Source: Pseudomonas rubra (GTDB lineage Bacteria; Pseudomonadota; Gammaproteobacteria; Pseudomonadales; Pseudomonadaceae). Taken from it: a stretch of 64,000 bases of DNA. Shown piece after piece: positions 1 to 7,752 of the stretch. Both the position numbers and the translations under genes were made by a program. The notes under the pieces were generated by a model. That model made no database searches. It worked only from the letters and a program-made list of their open reading frames with translations, and was not told the DNA's origin. The stretch lies in contig NZ_JAMDGZ010000010.1 in assembly GCF_028656935.1 (NCBI RefSeq), forward strand, positions 92,076 to 156,075, in the 5' to 3' direction. Position 1 is the first letter of the stretch. Each line of letters starts with the position of its first letter.

Positions 1-325
1 GCCGTTGGCGTCCGCCGCCCCCAAGGGCCCGGCCGAACAACTGCTGTGGGGCGCCTTCTGTTCGAGTGTCGGGTCCAAGGCCAATCCCGCAATAATGGCC
101 CTGGGCAAGATCGACCTCGGGCAGCAAGGCGATGATCACTCCAGCATGCAGCACTGCTGGTGCTGCTCTGGTGCTGCACCGTTGCTGGCATTGCCTGGCC
201 ACCCGCCACGCTTGCTGGTCCCCAACCAGAATTTCGCACCATCGCCAGCGCCGCCCGCCATCAACCAGCCGACACCGAGGCAACAGTGGCCGGCCCTCAA
301 CCCCCGCGCCTCCCCTCTGGTCTGA
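1..325 (+). CDS. DUF2946 family protein, 5' end outside window
   Basis: An open frame enters from the left edge (codons start at base 2) and stops at 323-325. About 107 residues are visible. The centre has a His/Met/Cys cluster (DDHSSMQHCWCCSG) and the protein ends in a Pro-rich tail with NPRASP. This composition fits the DUF2946 family, small proteins usually found beside copper-handling genes, and the next genes are a copper chaperone, a second DUF2946 protein and a copper receptor. The true start lies upstream of the window; the TTG at 5 is not a credible start. A role in metal binding or trafficking is inference from composition and context. Confidence 0.65.
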   Translation, partial: PLASAAPKGPAEQLLWGAFCSSVGSKANPAIMALGKIDLGQQGDDHSSMQHCWCCSGAAPLLALPGHPPRLLVPNQNFAPSPAPPAINQPTPRQQWPALNPRASPLV

Positions 326-372
326 GTTCACTACGCTACCTGTTGCGAACCTGAATCGACTGGAGAATCACC

Positions 373-843
373 ATGTTCAAGAACGCCCTGCTGCTGGCCG
401 CGCTGATGCTGCCGGCGACCTTTGCCAACGCCCATGAATACACCGTTGGCGAGTTGCATATCGCTCACCCGTGGTCGCAGGAACTGCCACCCAACGCCCC
501 CAACGTTGCGGCCTATTTCGTCGTGCATAACAACGGCAAGACTGCCGACACCCTGCTCAGCGTCGACAGCCCGATCAGCGACGACGCCCAGTTGCACGAA
601 CATGTGCACCAAGACGGCCTGATGAAAATGCAGCAGGTAAAGAGCGTCGAGGTACCTGCCGGCGGCGACCTGAAATTTGCCCCTGGCGCCTACCACGTGA
701 TGCTGATGCAGCCCAAGGACCGCAGCCTGCTGACTGACGGCAAGCGCTTCCCGCTGACCCTGCACTTCAAGAACGCCGGTGCTATCACCGTCGAGGTGGC
801 GGTGCAGAAACAGGCCCCCGAGGAAGCTGCCCACAGCCATTGA
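373..843 (+). CDS. Periplasmic copper chaperone PCu(A)C
   Basis: A 156-residue precursor with a signal peptide (about residues 1-20, cleavage after FANA). The family binds Cu(I) in the periplasm and passes it to cuproproteins such as the CuA site of cytochrome oxidase. The family signature H(M)X10MX21HXM is matched exactly by H75, M86, H108 and M110. Extra potential ligands (H77, H79, M84, M112, and a C-terminal HSH) surround it. ATG at 373 follows a GGAG-type Shine-Dalgarno site (ctggagaatcacc). The gene sits between two DUF2946 genes and upstream of the OprC-type receptor, so it probably belongs to the same copper operon, downstream of the outer-membrane step. Confidence 0.93.
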   Translation: MFKNALLLAALMLPATFANAHEYTVGELHIAHPWSQELPPNAPNVAAYFVVHNNGKTADTLLSVDSPISDDAQLHEHVHQDGLMKMQQVKSVEVPAGGDLKFAPGAYHVMLMQPKDRSLLTDGKRFPLTLHFKNAGAITVEVAVQKQAPEEAAHSH

Positions 844-862
844 TTGCTGAAGGCTGCCCGGC

Positions 863-1285
863 GTGAGTATCGCCCGCAGCAGGTTCAACCACCCCGCGCG
901 TCTTGACCCCAGGACGGTTCGTGGCGGTTGGCTGAGCCTGTTCGCCATGTTGATGATCTTTATCGGCCCACTGGTTTCCCAGTCGATGCCGATGGATCAC
1001 CGTGCCATGCCGGCAGGCATGAGCATGGCCATGGACAGCGCCGCCGATTGCCATGCCGACAGCCAACATGGCAGCAGCCCGGCGCTCAAGGTCATCTGGG
1101 AGAAGTGCGGTTACTGCAGCCTGTTCTTCCACTGCCCGGCGCTGCCTCAGGCCTTGAGCCTGCTCAACACCGAGGCCGTTCCCGCCAGCAGCCATCTGCT
1201 GGTTTCCCCACGCCAGGGTCATGCCCGGCAAACGGTATTCCCCGGCGCCCGCAGCCGTGCGCCGCCTGCCCTCATCGTCGTCTGA
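863..1285 (+). CDS. DUF2946 domain-containing protein
   Basis: A 140-residue protein with a GTG start 17 bases after the PCu(A)C stop. The N-terminal third has one hydrophobic segment (about residues 23-40), followed by a Met/His-rich stretch (MPMDHRAMPAGMSMAMD) and then the conserved motif WEKCGYCSLFFHCPAL, diagnostic of DUF2946. The Met/His content and the CxxC-like cysteines suggest Cu(I) binding at the membrane, but no biochemical role is established for the family. It is the second DUF2946 gene of this locus, directly ahead of the copper receptor. GTG is preferred because no good ATG precedes the hydrophobic segment; the next candidate would be an internal Met. Confidence 0.8.
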   Translation: MSIARSRFNHPARLDPRTVRGGWLSLFAMLMIFIGPLVSQSMPMDHRAMPAGMSMAMDSAADCHADSQHGSSPALKVIWEKCGYCSLFFHCPALPQALSLLNTEAVPASSHLLVSPRQGHARQTVFPGARSRAPPALIVV

Positions 1286-1363
1286 AGCCACTCTCTGCGC
1301 CCGAAGTCCGGCATCTGCCGTCGACTGCGCGCACCCTTATGACTGATCGATGTTGGAATCACT

Positions 1364-3430
1364 ATGTCCGGCTGCACCGCTGTTTTTCGTCTGTCCCTGC
1401 AAGGCACCATTGCCGTGATCTGCGGCACCCTGCTCAGCCCTCTGGCCCTGGCTGCCGGCCAGGCTCATGACACGCATGTTCATGAACAGCCTGAATTGAG
1501 CCCGACGGTAATAACCGCCGTGGCCCCCAGCTCACCGCTGACTATCGTCACCAACCCCAAGGACCCACGCCAACCGGTACCGGCCAGCGATGGCGCCGAC
1601 TACCTGAAAACCATTCCCGGCTTCTCGGCCATTCGCGCCGGTGGCACCAATGGCGACCCGGTATTGCGCGGCATGTTCGGCTCACGCCTGAACATCCTTA
1701 CTAACGGCGGCGTGATGCTCGGTGCCTGCCCCAACCGCATGGACGCCCCCACCTCGTACATCTCGCCGGAAACCTACGACCGCCTGACCGTTATCAAGGG
1801 CCCGCAAAGCGTGATCTGGGGCCCGGGCGCCTCGGCCGGGACCATCCTCTTCGACCGTGAGCCGGAAAAATTCGGCGAGCTTGGCAGCCGGGTCAATGCC
1901 AGCCTGCTGGGCGGCTCCAACGGCCGCTTCGACAAAGTGCTGGATGCCGCCGCCGGCAATCGCTACGGCTATGCGCGCGTCGTCGGCAACCAGTCGCGCT
2001 CCGACGATTATGAAGACGGTAATGGCGACACCGTGCCGTCGCGCTGGGACAAGTGGAACGGTGACGTCGCCCTGGGCTGGACCCCGGACGCCGATACCCT
2101 GGTGGAATTGACCGCCGGCAAGGGCGACGGTGAGGCCCGCTACGCCGGGCGCGGCATGGACGGCTCGCAGTTCAAGCGCGAGAGCCTTGGCCTGCGCTTC
2201 GAGAAGTCCAACATCGGCGAGGTCTTTGACAAGCTCGAAGCCCAGGTTTACTACAACTATGCCGACCACGTGATGGACAACTACAGCCTGCGCACGCCCT
2301 CGGGCATGGGCATGATGGGCATGCCGATGGTCAGCAACGTCGATCGCCGTACCCTCGGCGGGCGAATCAAGGGCACCTGGCGCTGGGATGACCTGCAACT
2401 GATCAGCGGCATTGATGCGCAAACCAACGAACACCGCCAGCGCGGCGGCATGGGCATCGATGCCCACAAGCACATGGCCTGGACCAAGGACGCCGACTTC
2501 CACAACTACGGGGTGTTCGGCGAGTTGACCTGGTACGCCGCCGAGCAGGACCGTCTGATTACCGGCGCCCGCCTGGACCGCGCTTCGGCCAAGGATTACC
2601 GGGCTACCAGCGCCACCAGCGGCGATACCCGCGCCGATACCCTGCCCAGCGGTTTTGTCCGCTACGAGCACGACCTGGTGGATATTCCCGCCACCACCTA
2701 CGTCGGTCTCGGCCACGCCCAACGCTTCCCCGACTATTGGGAGCTGTTCTCGCCCAAGTCCGGCGCACCTGGCTCGGTCAATGCCTTCGACAGCATCAAA
2801 CCGGAGAAAACCACCCAGCTCGACTTCGGCATCCAGTACCAGACTGATACCGTCGACGCCTGGGCCTCGGGCTATGTCGGGCAGATCCGCGACTACATTC
2901 TCTTCGACTACCGGCCGGGAATGATGGGCATGCCCAGCTCGCGAGCGCAGAACATCGATGCACGCATCATGGGCGGCGAACTGGGCGCGGCGTATAAGTT
3001 GACCAGCAACTGGAAAGCCGACGCCACCCTGGCCTACGCTTGGGGCAAGAACAGCAGCGACGGCAAGGCACTGCCGCAGATGCCCCCACTGGAAAGCCGC
3101 CTGGGCCTGACCTACAGCCGCGATGTGTGGAGCGCCGGGGCCTTGTGGCGCCTGGTGGCGGCGCAGAACCGCATCGCCGAGAACGCCGGCAACGTGGTGG
3201 GCAAGGACTACGAGAAAAGCAGCGGTTTCGGCGTGTTCTCGCTCAACGGTGCCTACAAGGTCAGCAACAACCTCAAGCTCAGTGCCGGGGTCGACAACCT
3301 GTTCGACAAGGCTTACGCCGAACACCTGAACCTGGCGGGCAACGCCGGCTTCGGCTACCCGGCCACTGATCCGCAGCCGATCGATGAGCCAGGGCGTACG
3401 TTCTGGACCAAGGTCGACCTGAGTTTCTGA
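1364..3430 (+). CDS. oprC: TonB-dependent copper receptor OprC-like
   Basis: A 688-residue outer-membrane receptor with a signal peptide ending near residue 31 (LALA-A), a plug domain (about 55-170) and a 22-strand-type barrel ending in the C-terminal aromatic WTKVDLSF. The OprC copper site of P. aeruginosa uses a CxxxM plus HxM arrangement. Here CPNRM gives C122/M126 and HVM gives H302/M304, and a Met-rich loop (GMGMMGMPM) follows directly. TonB-ExbBD would power uptake. The ATG at 1364 follows ggaatcact. The gene is followed by a perfect hairpin and a PepSY gene, so receptor and downstream inner-membrane genes may be expressed unequally. Substrate assignment to copper is strong because family, motif and neighbours agree. 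Confidence 0.93.
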   Translation: MSGCTAVFRLSLQGTIAVICGTLLSPLALAAGQAHDTHVHEQPELSPTVITAVAPSSPLTIVTNPKDPRQPVPASDGADYLKTIPGFSAIRAGGTNGDPVLRGMFGSRLNILTNGGVMLGACPNRMDAPTSYISPETYDRLTVIKGPQSVIWGPGASAGTILFDREPEKFGELGSRVNASLLGGSNGRFDKVLDAAAGNRYGYARVVGNQSRSDDYEDGNGDTVPSRWDKWNGDVALGWTPDADTLVELTAGKGDGEARYAGRGMDGSQFKRESLGLRFEKSNIGEVFDKLEAQVYYNYADHVMDNYSLRTPSGMGMMGMPMVSNVDRRTLGGRIKGTWRWDDLQLISGIDAQTNEHRQRGGMGIDAHKHMAWTKDADFHNYGVFGELTWYAAEQDRLITGARLDRASAKDYRATSATSGDTRADTLPSGFVRYEHDLVDIPATTYVGLGHAQRFPDYWELFSPKSGAPGSVNAFDSIKPEKTTQLDFGIQYQTDTVDAWASGYVGQIRDYILFDYRPGMMGMPSSRAQNIDARIMGGELGAAYKLTSNWKADATLAYAWGKNSSDGKALPQMPPLESRLGLTYSRDVWSAGALWRLVAAQNRIAENAGNVVGKDYEKSSGFGVFSLNGAYKVSNNLKLSAGVDNLFDKAYAEHLNLAGNAGFGYPATDPQPIDEPGRTFWTKVDLSF

Positions 3431-3439
3431 TCCAACCCG

Positions 3440-3460
3440 GGCGCGATCACTGATCGCGCC
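3440..3460 (+). terminator. Hairpin between oprC and PepSY gene, possible attenuator
   Basis: A perfect 9-bp inverted repeat GGCGCGATC / GATCGCGCC with a 3-base loop lies 10 bases after the oprC stop. Only a short pyrimidine tract (ttctcc) follows, so this may be a partial terminator or a 3'-end stabiliser, not a full stop. Confidence 0.5.
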
Positions 3461-3486
3461 TTCTCCAGGCAACACGGGAGCGCTCC

Positions 3487-4863
3487 ATGAGCAAACCGCA
3501 CGTATCCTTCTACAACCTGGCCTGGCGCTGGCATTTTTACGCCGGCTTGTTCGTTGCACCGTTCATGATCCTGCTGGCGATCACCGGGATCATCTACCTG
3601 TTCAAGCCGCAACTCGACCCATTGCTGTACCGCAACTTGCTGGTGGTCGAGGCCGGGCAGCAGCGGCACAACGCCGACAGCCTGCTGCAAACCGTGCAGC
3701 AGGCCTACCCCAAAGGCCAGGTCAGCCAGTACCTGCCCGCGCTGGCCAGCGATCGCAGCGCGCAGTTCGTGGTGCACAACGATGGCCGTGAATTGAATGT
3801 GTTCGTCGACCCCTACCGCGGCACGCTGCTGGGCGAGCAGGACGCGAAAAACAACCTGCAGGCCGTGGCCCGCGCCCTGCACGGCGAACTGATGATCGGC
3901 ACCACGGGCGATCGCCTGGTGGAGCTGGCCGCCGGCTGGGGCGTGGTGCTGGTGGTCTCCGGCCTGTACCTCTGGTGGCCGCGGGGCAAACGCAGTGCTG
4001 GCGTGCTCTGGCCACGCCTGAACGCCCGCGGGCGCCTGCTGTGGCGCGACCTGCATGCGGTCAGCGGATTCTGGGGTTCGGCCCTGCTGCTGTTGATGCT
4101 GCTCAGCGGCATGACCTGGACCGGCTTCTGGGGCAAGCAGTACGCCGACCTGTGGAACCGCTTTCCGGCGGCGATGTGGAACAACGTACCGCAATCCGAC
4201 CAGCAAGCCCGGGAGCTCAACAGCGCCAGTCGCCAGACTGTGCCCTGGGCCATGGAAAACACACCGATGCCGCAATCGGGCGCCCACGCCGAGCATGCCG
4301 GTCACAGCATGGGCTCCAGCGCACCGGCAGCGCCGCAGGTCAGCCTGCAACAAGTCGAAGAGCTGGCCACCACACGCCGCGTCGAACCTGGCTACAGCAT
4401 CACCCTGCCGACCAACGCCGAAGGCGTGTACACCATTGCCGTATTCGCCGACGACCCGCGCAACGATGCCACCCTGCATGTCGACCAGTACACCGGCAAG
4501 GTTCTGGTGGATGTACGCTGGCAGGATTACAGCAACGTCGCCCGCGCCACCGAGCTCGGGGTCATGCTGCACGAGGGCAAGATGTTCGGCCCGTTCAATC
4601 AGCTCATCGTGTTGCTGATCTGCCTGATGATCCTGCTCGGCTCGGTCAGCGGCCTGGTGATGTGGTGGCAGCGTCGTCCCGAAGGTGGCCTTGGCGTACC
4701 GCCCCTGCGCCATGACCTGCCGCGCTGGAAGACTGCGACCGTGATCATGCTGATGCTGGGGGTGGTATTCCCGCTGGTGGGCGGCTCGATGCTACTGGTT
4801 TGGCTGGTGGATAGCCTGGGTTCCCGCCGCTCCTACAGCAAATCCGTTAACATAGGCCCCTGA
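3487..4863 (+). CDS. PepSY-associated TM helix domain protein (PiuB-like)
   Basis: A 458-residue inner-membrane protein. Hydrophobic segments lie near residues 17-39, 140-160, 193-213, 374-396 and 418-442, separated by two large periplasmic PepSY-type portions. This is the layout of iron-regulated PiuB-like or siderophore/metal reductase-like proteins, which commonly accompany TonB receptors and may reduce or release the imported metal. A His/Met insertion (residues about 259-276, including HAEHAGHSM) in the second periplasmic portion is a plausible metal site and fits the copper locus. ATG at 3487 follows cgggagcgctcc. The exact reaction of the family is not settled. Confidence 0.82.
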   Translation: MSKPHVSFYNLAWRWHFYAGLFVAPFMILLAITGIIYLFKPQLDPLLYRNLLVVEAGQQRHNADSLLQTVQQAYPKGQVSQYLPALASDRSAQFVVHNDGRELNVFVDPYRGTLLGEQDAKNNLQAVARALHGELMIGTTGDRLVELAAGWGVVLVVSGLYLWWPRGKRSAGVLWPRLNARGRLLWRDLHAVSGFWGSALLLLMLLSGMTWTGFWGKQYADLWNRFPAAMWNNVPQSDQQARELNSASRQTVPWAMENTPMPQSGAHAEHAGHSMGSSAPAAPQVSLQQVEELATTRRVEPGYSITLPTNAEGVYTIAVFADDPRNDATLHVDQYTGKVLVDVRWQDYSNVARATELGVMLHEGKMFGPFNQLIVLLICLMILLGSVSGLVMWWQRRPEGGLGVPPLRHDLPRWKTATVIMLMLGVVFPLVGGSMLLVWLVDSLGSRRSYSKSVNIGP

Positions 4864-4887
4864 TTTTTTTGGGCCCGCAGGACCTAG

Positions 4888-5676
4888 ATGAGCACCCTGA
4901 GTATCAGCGACCTGCATTGGTCGCCCCTGGGCCACGGCCACTGTCACCACCAGTTCCAGCTACGCAACGTTGAGTTGCAGGTCGGCGCCAGCGAATTCGT
5001 CGGCCTGATCGGCCCCAACGGCAGCGGCAAGACCAGCCTGTTGCGCTGTGCCTACCGTTTCAACAAACCGGAGCGGGGCCAGGTACGCCTGGGCGAGCAT
5101 GACTTGTGGCAGCAATCGTCGCGCTGGTGCGCCCAGCGCATCGCCGTGGTGCTGCAGGAGTTTCCCGATGCCTTCGGCCTGAATGTCGAAGAAGTGGTCG
5201 CCATGGGCCGAACCCCGCACAAGGGCCTGTTTGACGGCGACAGCCATGAAGATCGCCAGTTGGTGCAAGAGGCCTTGCAGGCGGTCGGCCTGCAGGGCTT
5301 CGACGACCACACCTTCGCCAGCCTGTCGGGCGGTGAAAAACAGCGGGTGATCCTTGCCCGCGCCCTGGTCCAGCAACCCCAGGTGCTGATCCTCGATGAG
5401 CCGACCAACCACCTTGACCCGCGTTATCAGCTGGAACTGTTGCAACAGGTGCGACGCCTGGGCATCGGTACCCTGGCGAGCATCCATGACCTGAACCTGG
5501 CGGCAGCCTTCTGCGATCGCCTGTACGTGCTCGACCACGGGCGCATCGTCGCCAGCGGTACACCTGATCAGGTACTGACTGCCGAGTTGCTGCAGGAGGT
5601 ATTCGGTGTACGAGCACTGATCGACCGCCACCCTCTGGCTGACCACCCACGCCTTACCTGGATAACCCAGCGATGA
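4888..5676 (+). CDS. ABC transporter ATP-binding protein, FecE/BtuD type
   Basis: A 262-residue ATPase. Walker A GPNGSGKTS is at residues 42-50, the signature LSGGEKQRV near 150, and Walker B LILDEPTNHLD just after it. The length and DEPTNHLD Walker B fit the siderophore/haem/cobalamin class (FecE, BtuD, HmuV). An unusual His-rich N-terminal stretch, GHGHCHH (residues 15-21), precedes the core. The stop overlaps the start of the substrate-binding gene by ATGA, so the three ABC genes are translationally coupled. Which substrate is carried cannot be read from this subunit; the locus suggests copper or a copper chelate, while iron complexes, haem or cobalamin are alternatives. Confidence 0.88.
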   Translation: MSTLSISDLHWSPLGHGHCHHQFQLRNVELQVGASEFVGLIGPNGSGKTSLLRCAYRFNKPERGQVRLGEHDLWQQSSRWCAQRIAVVLQEFPDAFGLNVEEVVAMGRTPHKGLFDGDSHEDRQLVQEALQAVGLQGFDDHTFASLSGGEKQRVILARALVQQPQVLILDEPTNHLDPRYQLELLQQVRRLGIGTLASIHDLNLAAAFCDRLYVLDHGRIVASGTPDQVLTAELLQEVFGVRALIDRHPLADHPRLTWITQR

Positions 5677-6623
5677 TTCGATCCACCCTGCTGCCAGGCC
5701 TGGCCTTGCTGCTGGCCAGCCCCGGCGTATTTGCCGAGGCCACCCAATACCCTTTGACCGTGCAGAGCTGCAACCGTCAGGTGACCTTCACCCAGGCCCC
5801 GGAGCATGCCCTGAGCCACGACATCAACATGACCCAGATGATGCTCGCCCTCGGCCTGCGCTCGCGCATGGTCGGCTACAGCGGCGTCAGCGGCTGGAAG
5901 GCGGTGACACCGGAGCTGCGCAAGCAACTCGAGGGCCTGCCGGAACTGGCGGCCAAGTACCCGTCGGTAGAAACCCTGCTCAATGCCAATGTCGACTTCC
6001 TGTTCGCCGGCTGGGACTACGGCATGCGCGTCGGCGGCGACCTGACACCACAGAGCCTGGCACCGCTGGGCATCCCGGTGTATGAGCTGACCGAGTCGTG
6101 CGCCTTTGTCATGAAGCGCCCGGCGGCCAGCCTGGACGACACCTATACCGACCTGCGCAACCTTGGCAGGATCTTTGATGTACAGGCGCGTGCCGAGCAG
6201 TTGATTGGCCAGATGCAGGCGCGTATCGCCGTGGTGCAACAGCACTTGCCGGCTGAGCGCCCGCGCGTGTTTCTCTATGACAGCGGTGAGGACCGGGCCA
6301 TGACCTCCGGGCGCCTGGGTATGCCCGAAGCGCTGATAACCGCAGCCGGCGGGCGCAACGTGCTCAACGATATCGAAGCCAGCTGGACCCGGGTCAACTG
6401 GGAGAGCGTGGTCGAGCGCAACCCCGAGGTCATCGTCATCGTCGACTACGGCGAGGTCAGCGCCGCGCAGAAGCAGGCGTTCCTCGAACAGCACCCGGCC
6501 CTGCAATCGGTGGATGCAATCCGCAACAAGCGCTTTGTGGTCATTACTTACGTGGCAGCCACGCCAAGCCTTGAGAACGTCGAAGCCATCGAGACCATCG
6601 CCAAGAGCCTGCACGGCGCATGA
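5673..6623 (+). CDS. ABC transporter periplasmic binding protein, FecB/BtuF type
   Basis: A 316-residue class III periplasmic binding protein with a signal peptide (about residues 1-21, GVFA). The two-lobed Peripla_BP_2 fold is suggested by the opening DINMTQMMLALGL stretch, a long central helix region and the late block ERNPEVIVIVDYGE. It would deliver the ligand to the permease encoded next. It overlaps the ATPase gene (ATGA at 5673) and the permease gene (ATGA at 6620). No recognition of haem, siderophore or cobalamin residues was possible by eye. In this family the ligand varies, so the copper-locus context is the only clue. Confidence 0.85.
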   Translation: MIRSTLLPGLALLLASPGVFAEATQYPLTVQSCNRQVTFTQAPEHALSHDINMTQMMLALGLRSRMVGYSGVSGWKAVTPELRKQLEGLPELAAKYPSVETLLNANVDFLFAGWDYGMRVGGDLTPQSLAPLGIPVYELTESCAFVMKRPAASLDDTYTDLRNLGRIFDVQARAEQLIGQMQARIAVVQQHLPAERPRVFLYDSGEDRAMTSGRLGMPEALITAAGGRNVLNDIEASWTRVNWESVVERNPEVIVIVDYGEVSAAQKQAFLEQHPALQSVDAIRNKRFVVITYVAATPSLENVEAIETIAKSLHGA

Positions 6624-7642
6624 GGTCGGCAAACTCTCGGCACCGGCTGTTGCTGCTCGGGCTGTTCGGCCTGCTGCTGGTGTCCTGCGTGGTCTCGCTG
6701 GGCTTCGGCTCGGCCCCGGTGCCGGTCGAGGTGGTCTGGCGGGTGCTGCTGTTCAAGCTGTTGGGCATTGCGCCTGAAGTACCGGCGTGGACCACCGGCC
6801 AGGAGCATATCGTCTGGTTGATCCGCGTGCCGCGCATGCTGCTGGCAGCGCTGGTGGGCGGTGGCCTGGCGATGATCGGCGCGGTGCTGCAGGCCGTGAC
6901 GCGCAACCCGCTGGCCGACCCGCACCTGCTCGGCGTCACCTCCGGGGCGACCCTGGGGGCGGTGCTGGTGGTGTTGCATATCGGCGAGCTGCTCGGTGTG
7001 CTGACCTTGCCGCTGGCCGCTTTTATCGGCGCGCTGTGCAGCATGCTGCTGGTACTGGCCATTGCCAGCCGCCACGGCCGCCTGGACAGCGACCGCCTGC
7101 TGCTCTGCGGTGTAGCGGTGGCCTTCGTGATGATGGCGGCGGCCAATCTGCTGCTGTTTCTGGGGGATCACCGGGCGAGCTCGGCGGTGATGTTCTGGAT
7201 GCTCGGCGGCCTGGGCCTGGCACGCTGGGAGCTGCTGCCAATCCCGGCCGTCAGCGTGTTGCTGGGCCTGGCCTTGCTGCTGGGCATGGCCCGCTCGCTG
7301 AACGCCCTGATGGCTGGCGAGCAGACCGCCGTGACCCTTGGCCTGAATGCGCGCAAAGTGCGCTTGCTGGCGTTTCTGATCTGCTCGCTGCTCACCGGCG
7401 TGCTGGTGGCGATCAGTGGCTCGATCGGCTTTGTCGGCCTGATGGTGCCGCACATTGCCCGGCGCCTGGTCGGTGCCGAGCACAGCCGCCTGCTGCCGGT
7501 GTGTCTGCTGCTGGGCAGCCTGTTCCTGATCTGGGTCGACGTCGCCGCGCGCACGCTGATCTCGCCCGAGGACCTGCCGATCGGCATCGCCACCGCCGCC
7601 ATCGGCGGATTGTTCTTTATCGGCCTGATGCGCCGACGTTGA
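6620..7642 (+). CDS. ABC transporter permease, FecCD family
   Basis: A 340-residue, very hydrophobic permease with about ten membrane segments, typical of the FecCD/BtuC family. Recognisable landmarks are TRNPLADPHLLGVTSGATLGA (family motif after the third helix) and the C-terminal SGSIGFVGLMVPHIARRLVG, which contains the coupling-helix region contacting the ATPase. The start overlaps the binding-protein stop. A single permease gene implies a homodimeric channel as in BtuC. It is the last gene of the metal operon; about 110 bases then separate it from cycA. Confidence 0.9.
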   Translation: MRSANSRHRLLLLGLFGLLLVSCVVSLGFGSAPVPVEVVWRVLLFKLLGIAPEVPAWTTGQEHIVWLIRVPRMLLAALVGGGLAMIGAVLQAVTRNPLADPHLLGVTSGATLGAVLVVLHIGELLGVLTLPLAAFIGALCSMLLVLAIASRHGRLDSDRLLLCGVAVAFVMMAAANLLLFLGDHRASSAVMFWMLGGLGLARWELLPIPAVSVLLGLALLLGMARSLNALMAGEQTAVTLGLNARKVRLLAFLICSLLTGVLVAISGSIGFVGLMVPHIARRLVGAEHSRLLPVCLLLGSLFLIWVDVAARTLISPEDLPIGIATAAIGGLFFIGLMRRR

Positions 7643-7752
7643 TCACGGTCAACACCGCCCGCGCCTTGAGACGTATTGTCGCGCTAGCGCCAGGAAGGCG
7701 CGTGTTAGCCTAGCGGCGCACAACAAGACTGACCTCAACGGAATGCCTGCCT

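Noticed and set aside
1682..3559. 625-codon open frame on the minus strand over oprC
   Set aside because: It is a mirror of the GC-rich codon pattern of oprC. Its translation is low-complexity with no domain, and oprC on the other strand is clearly the gene.
4850..4875. Terminator after the PepSY gene
   Set aside because: The short GGCCC/GGGCC pairing encloses the T run instead of preceding it, and the ABC genes follow within 25 bases.
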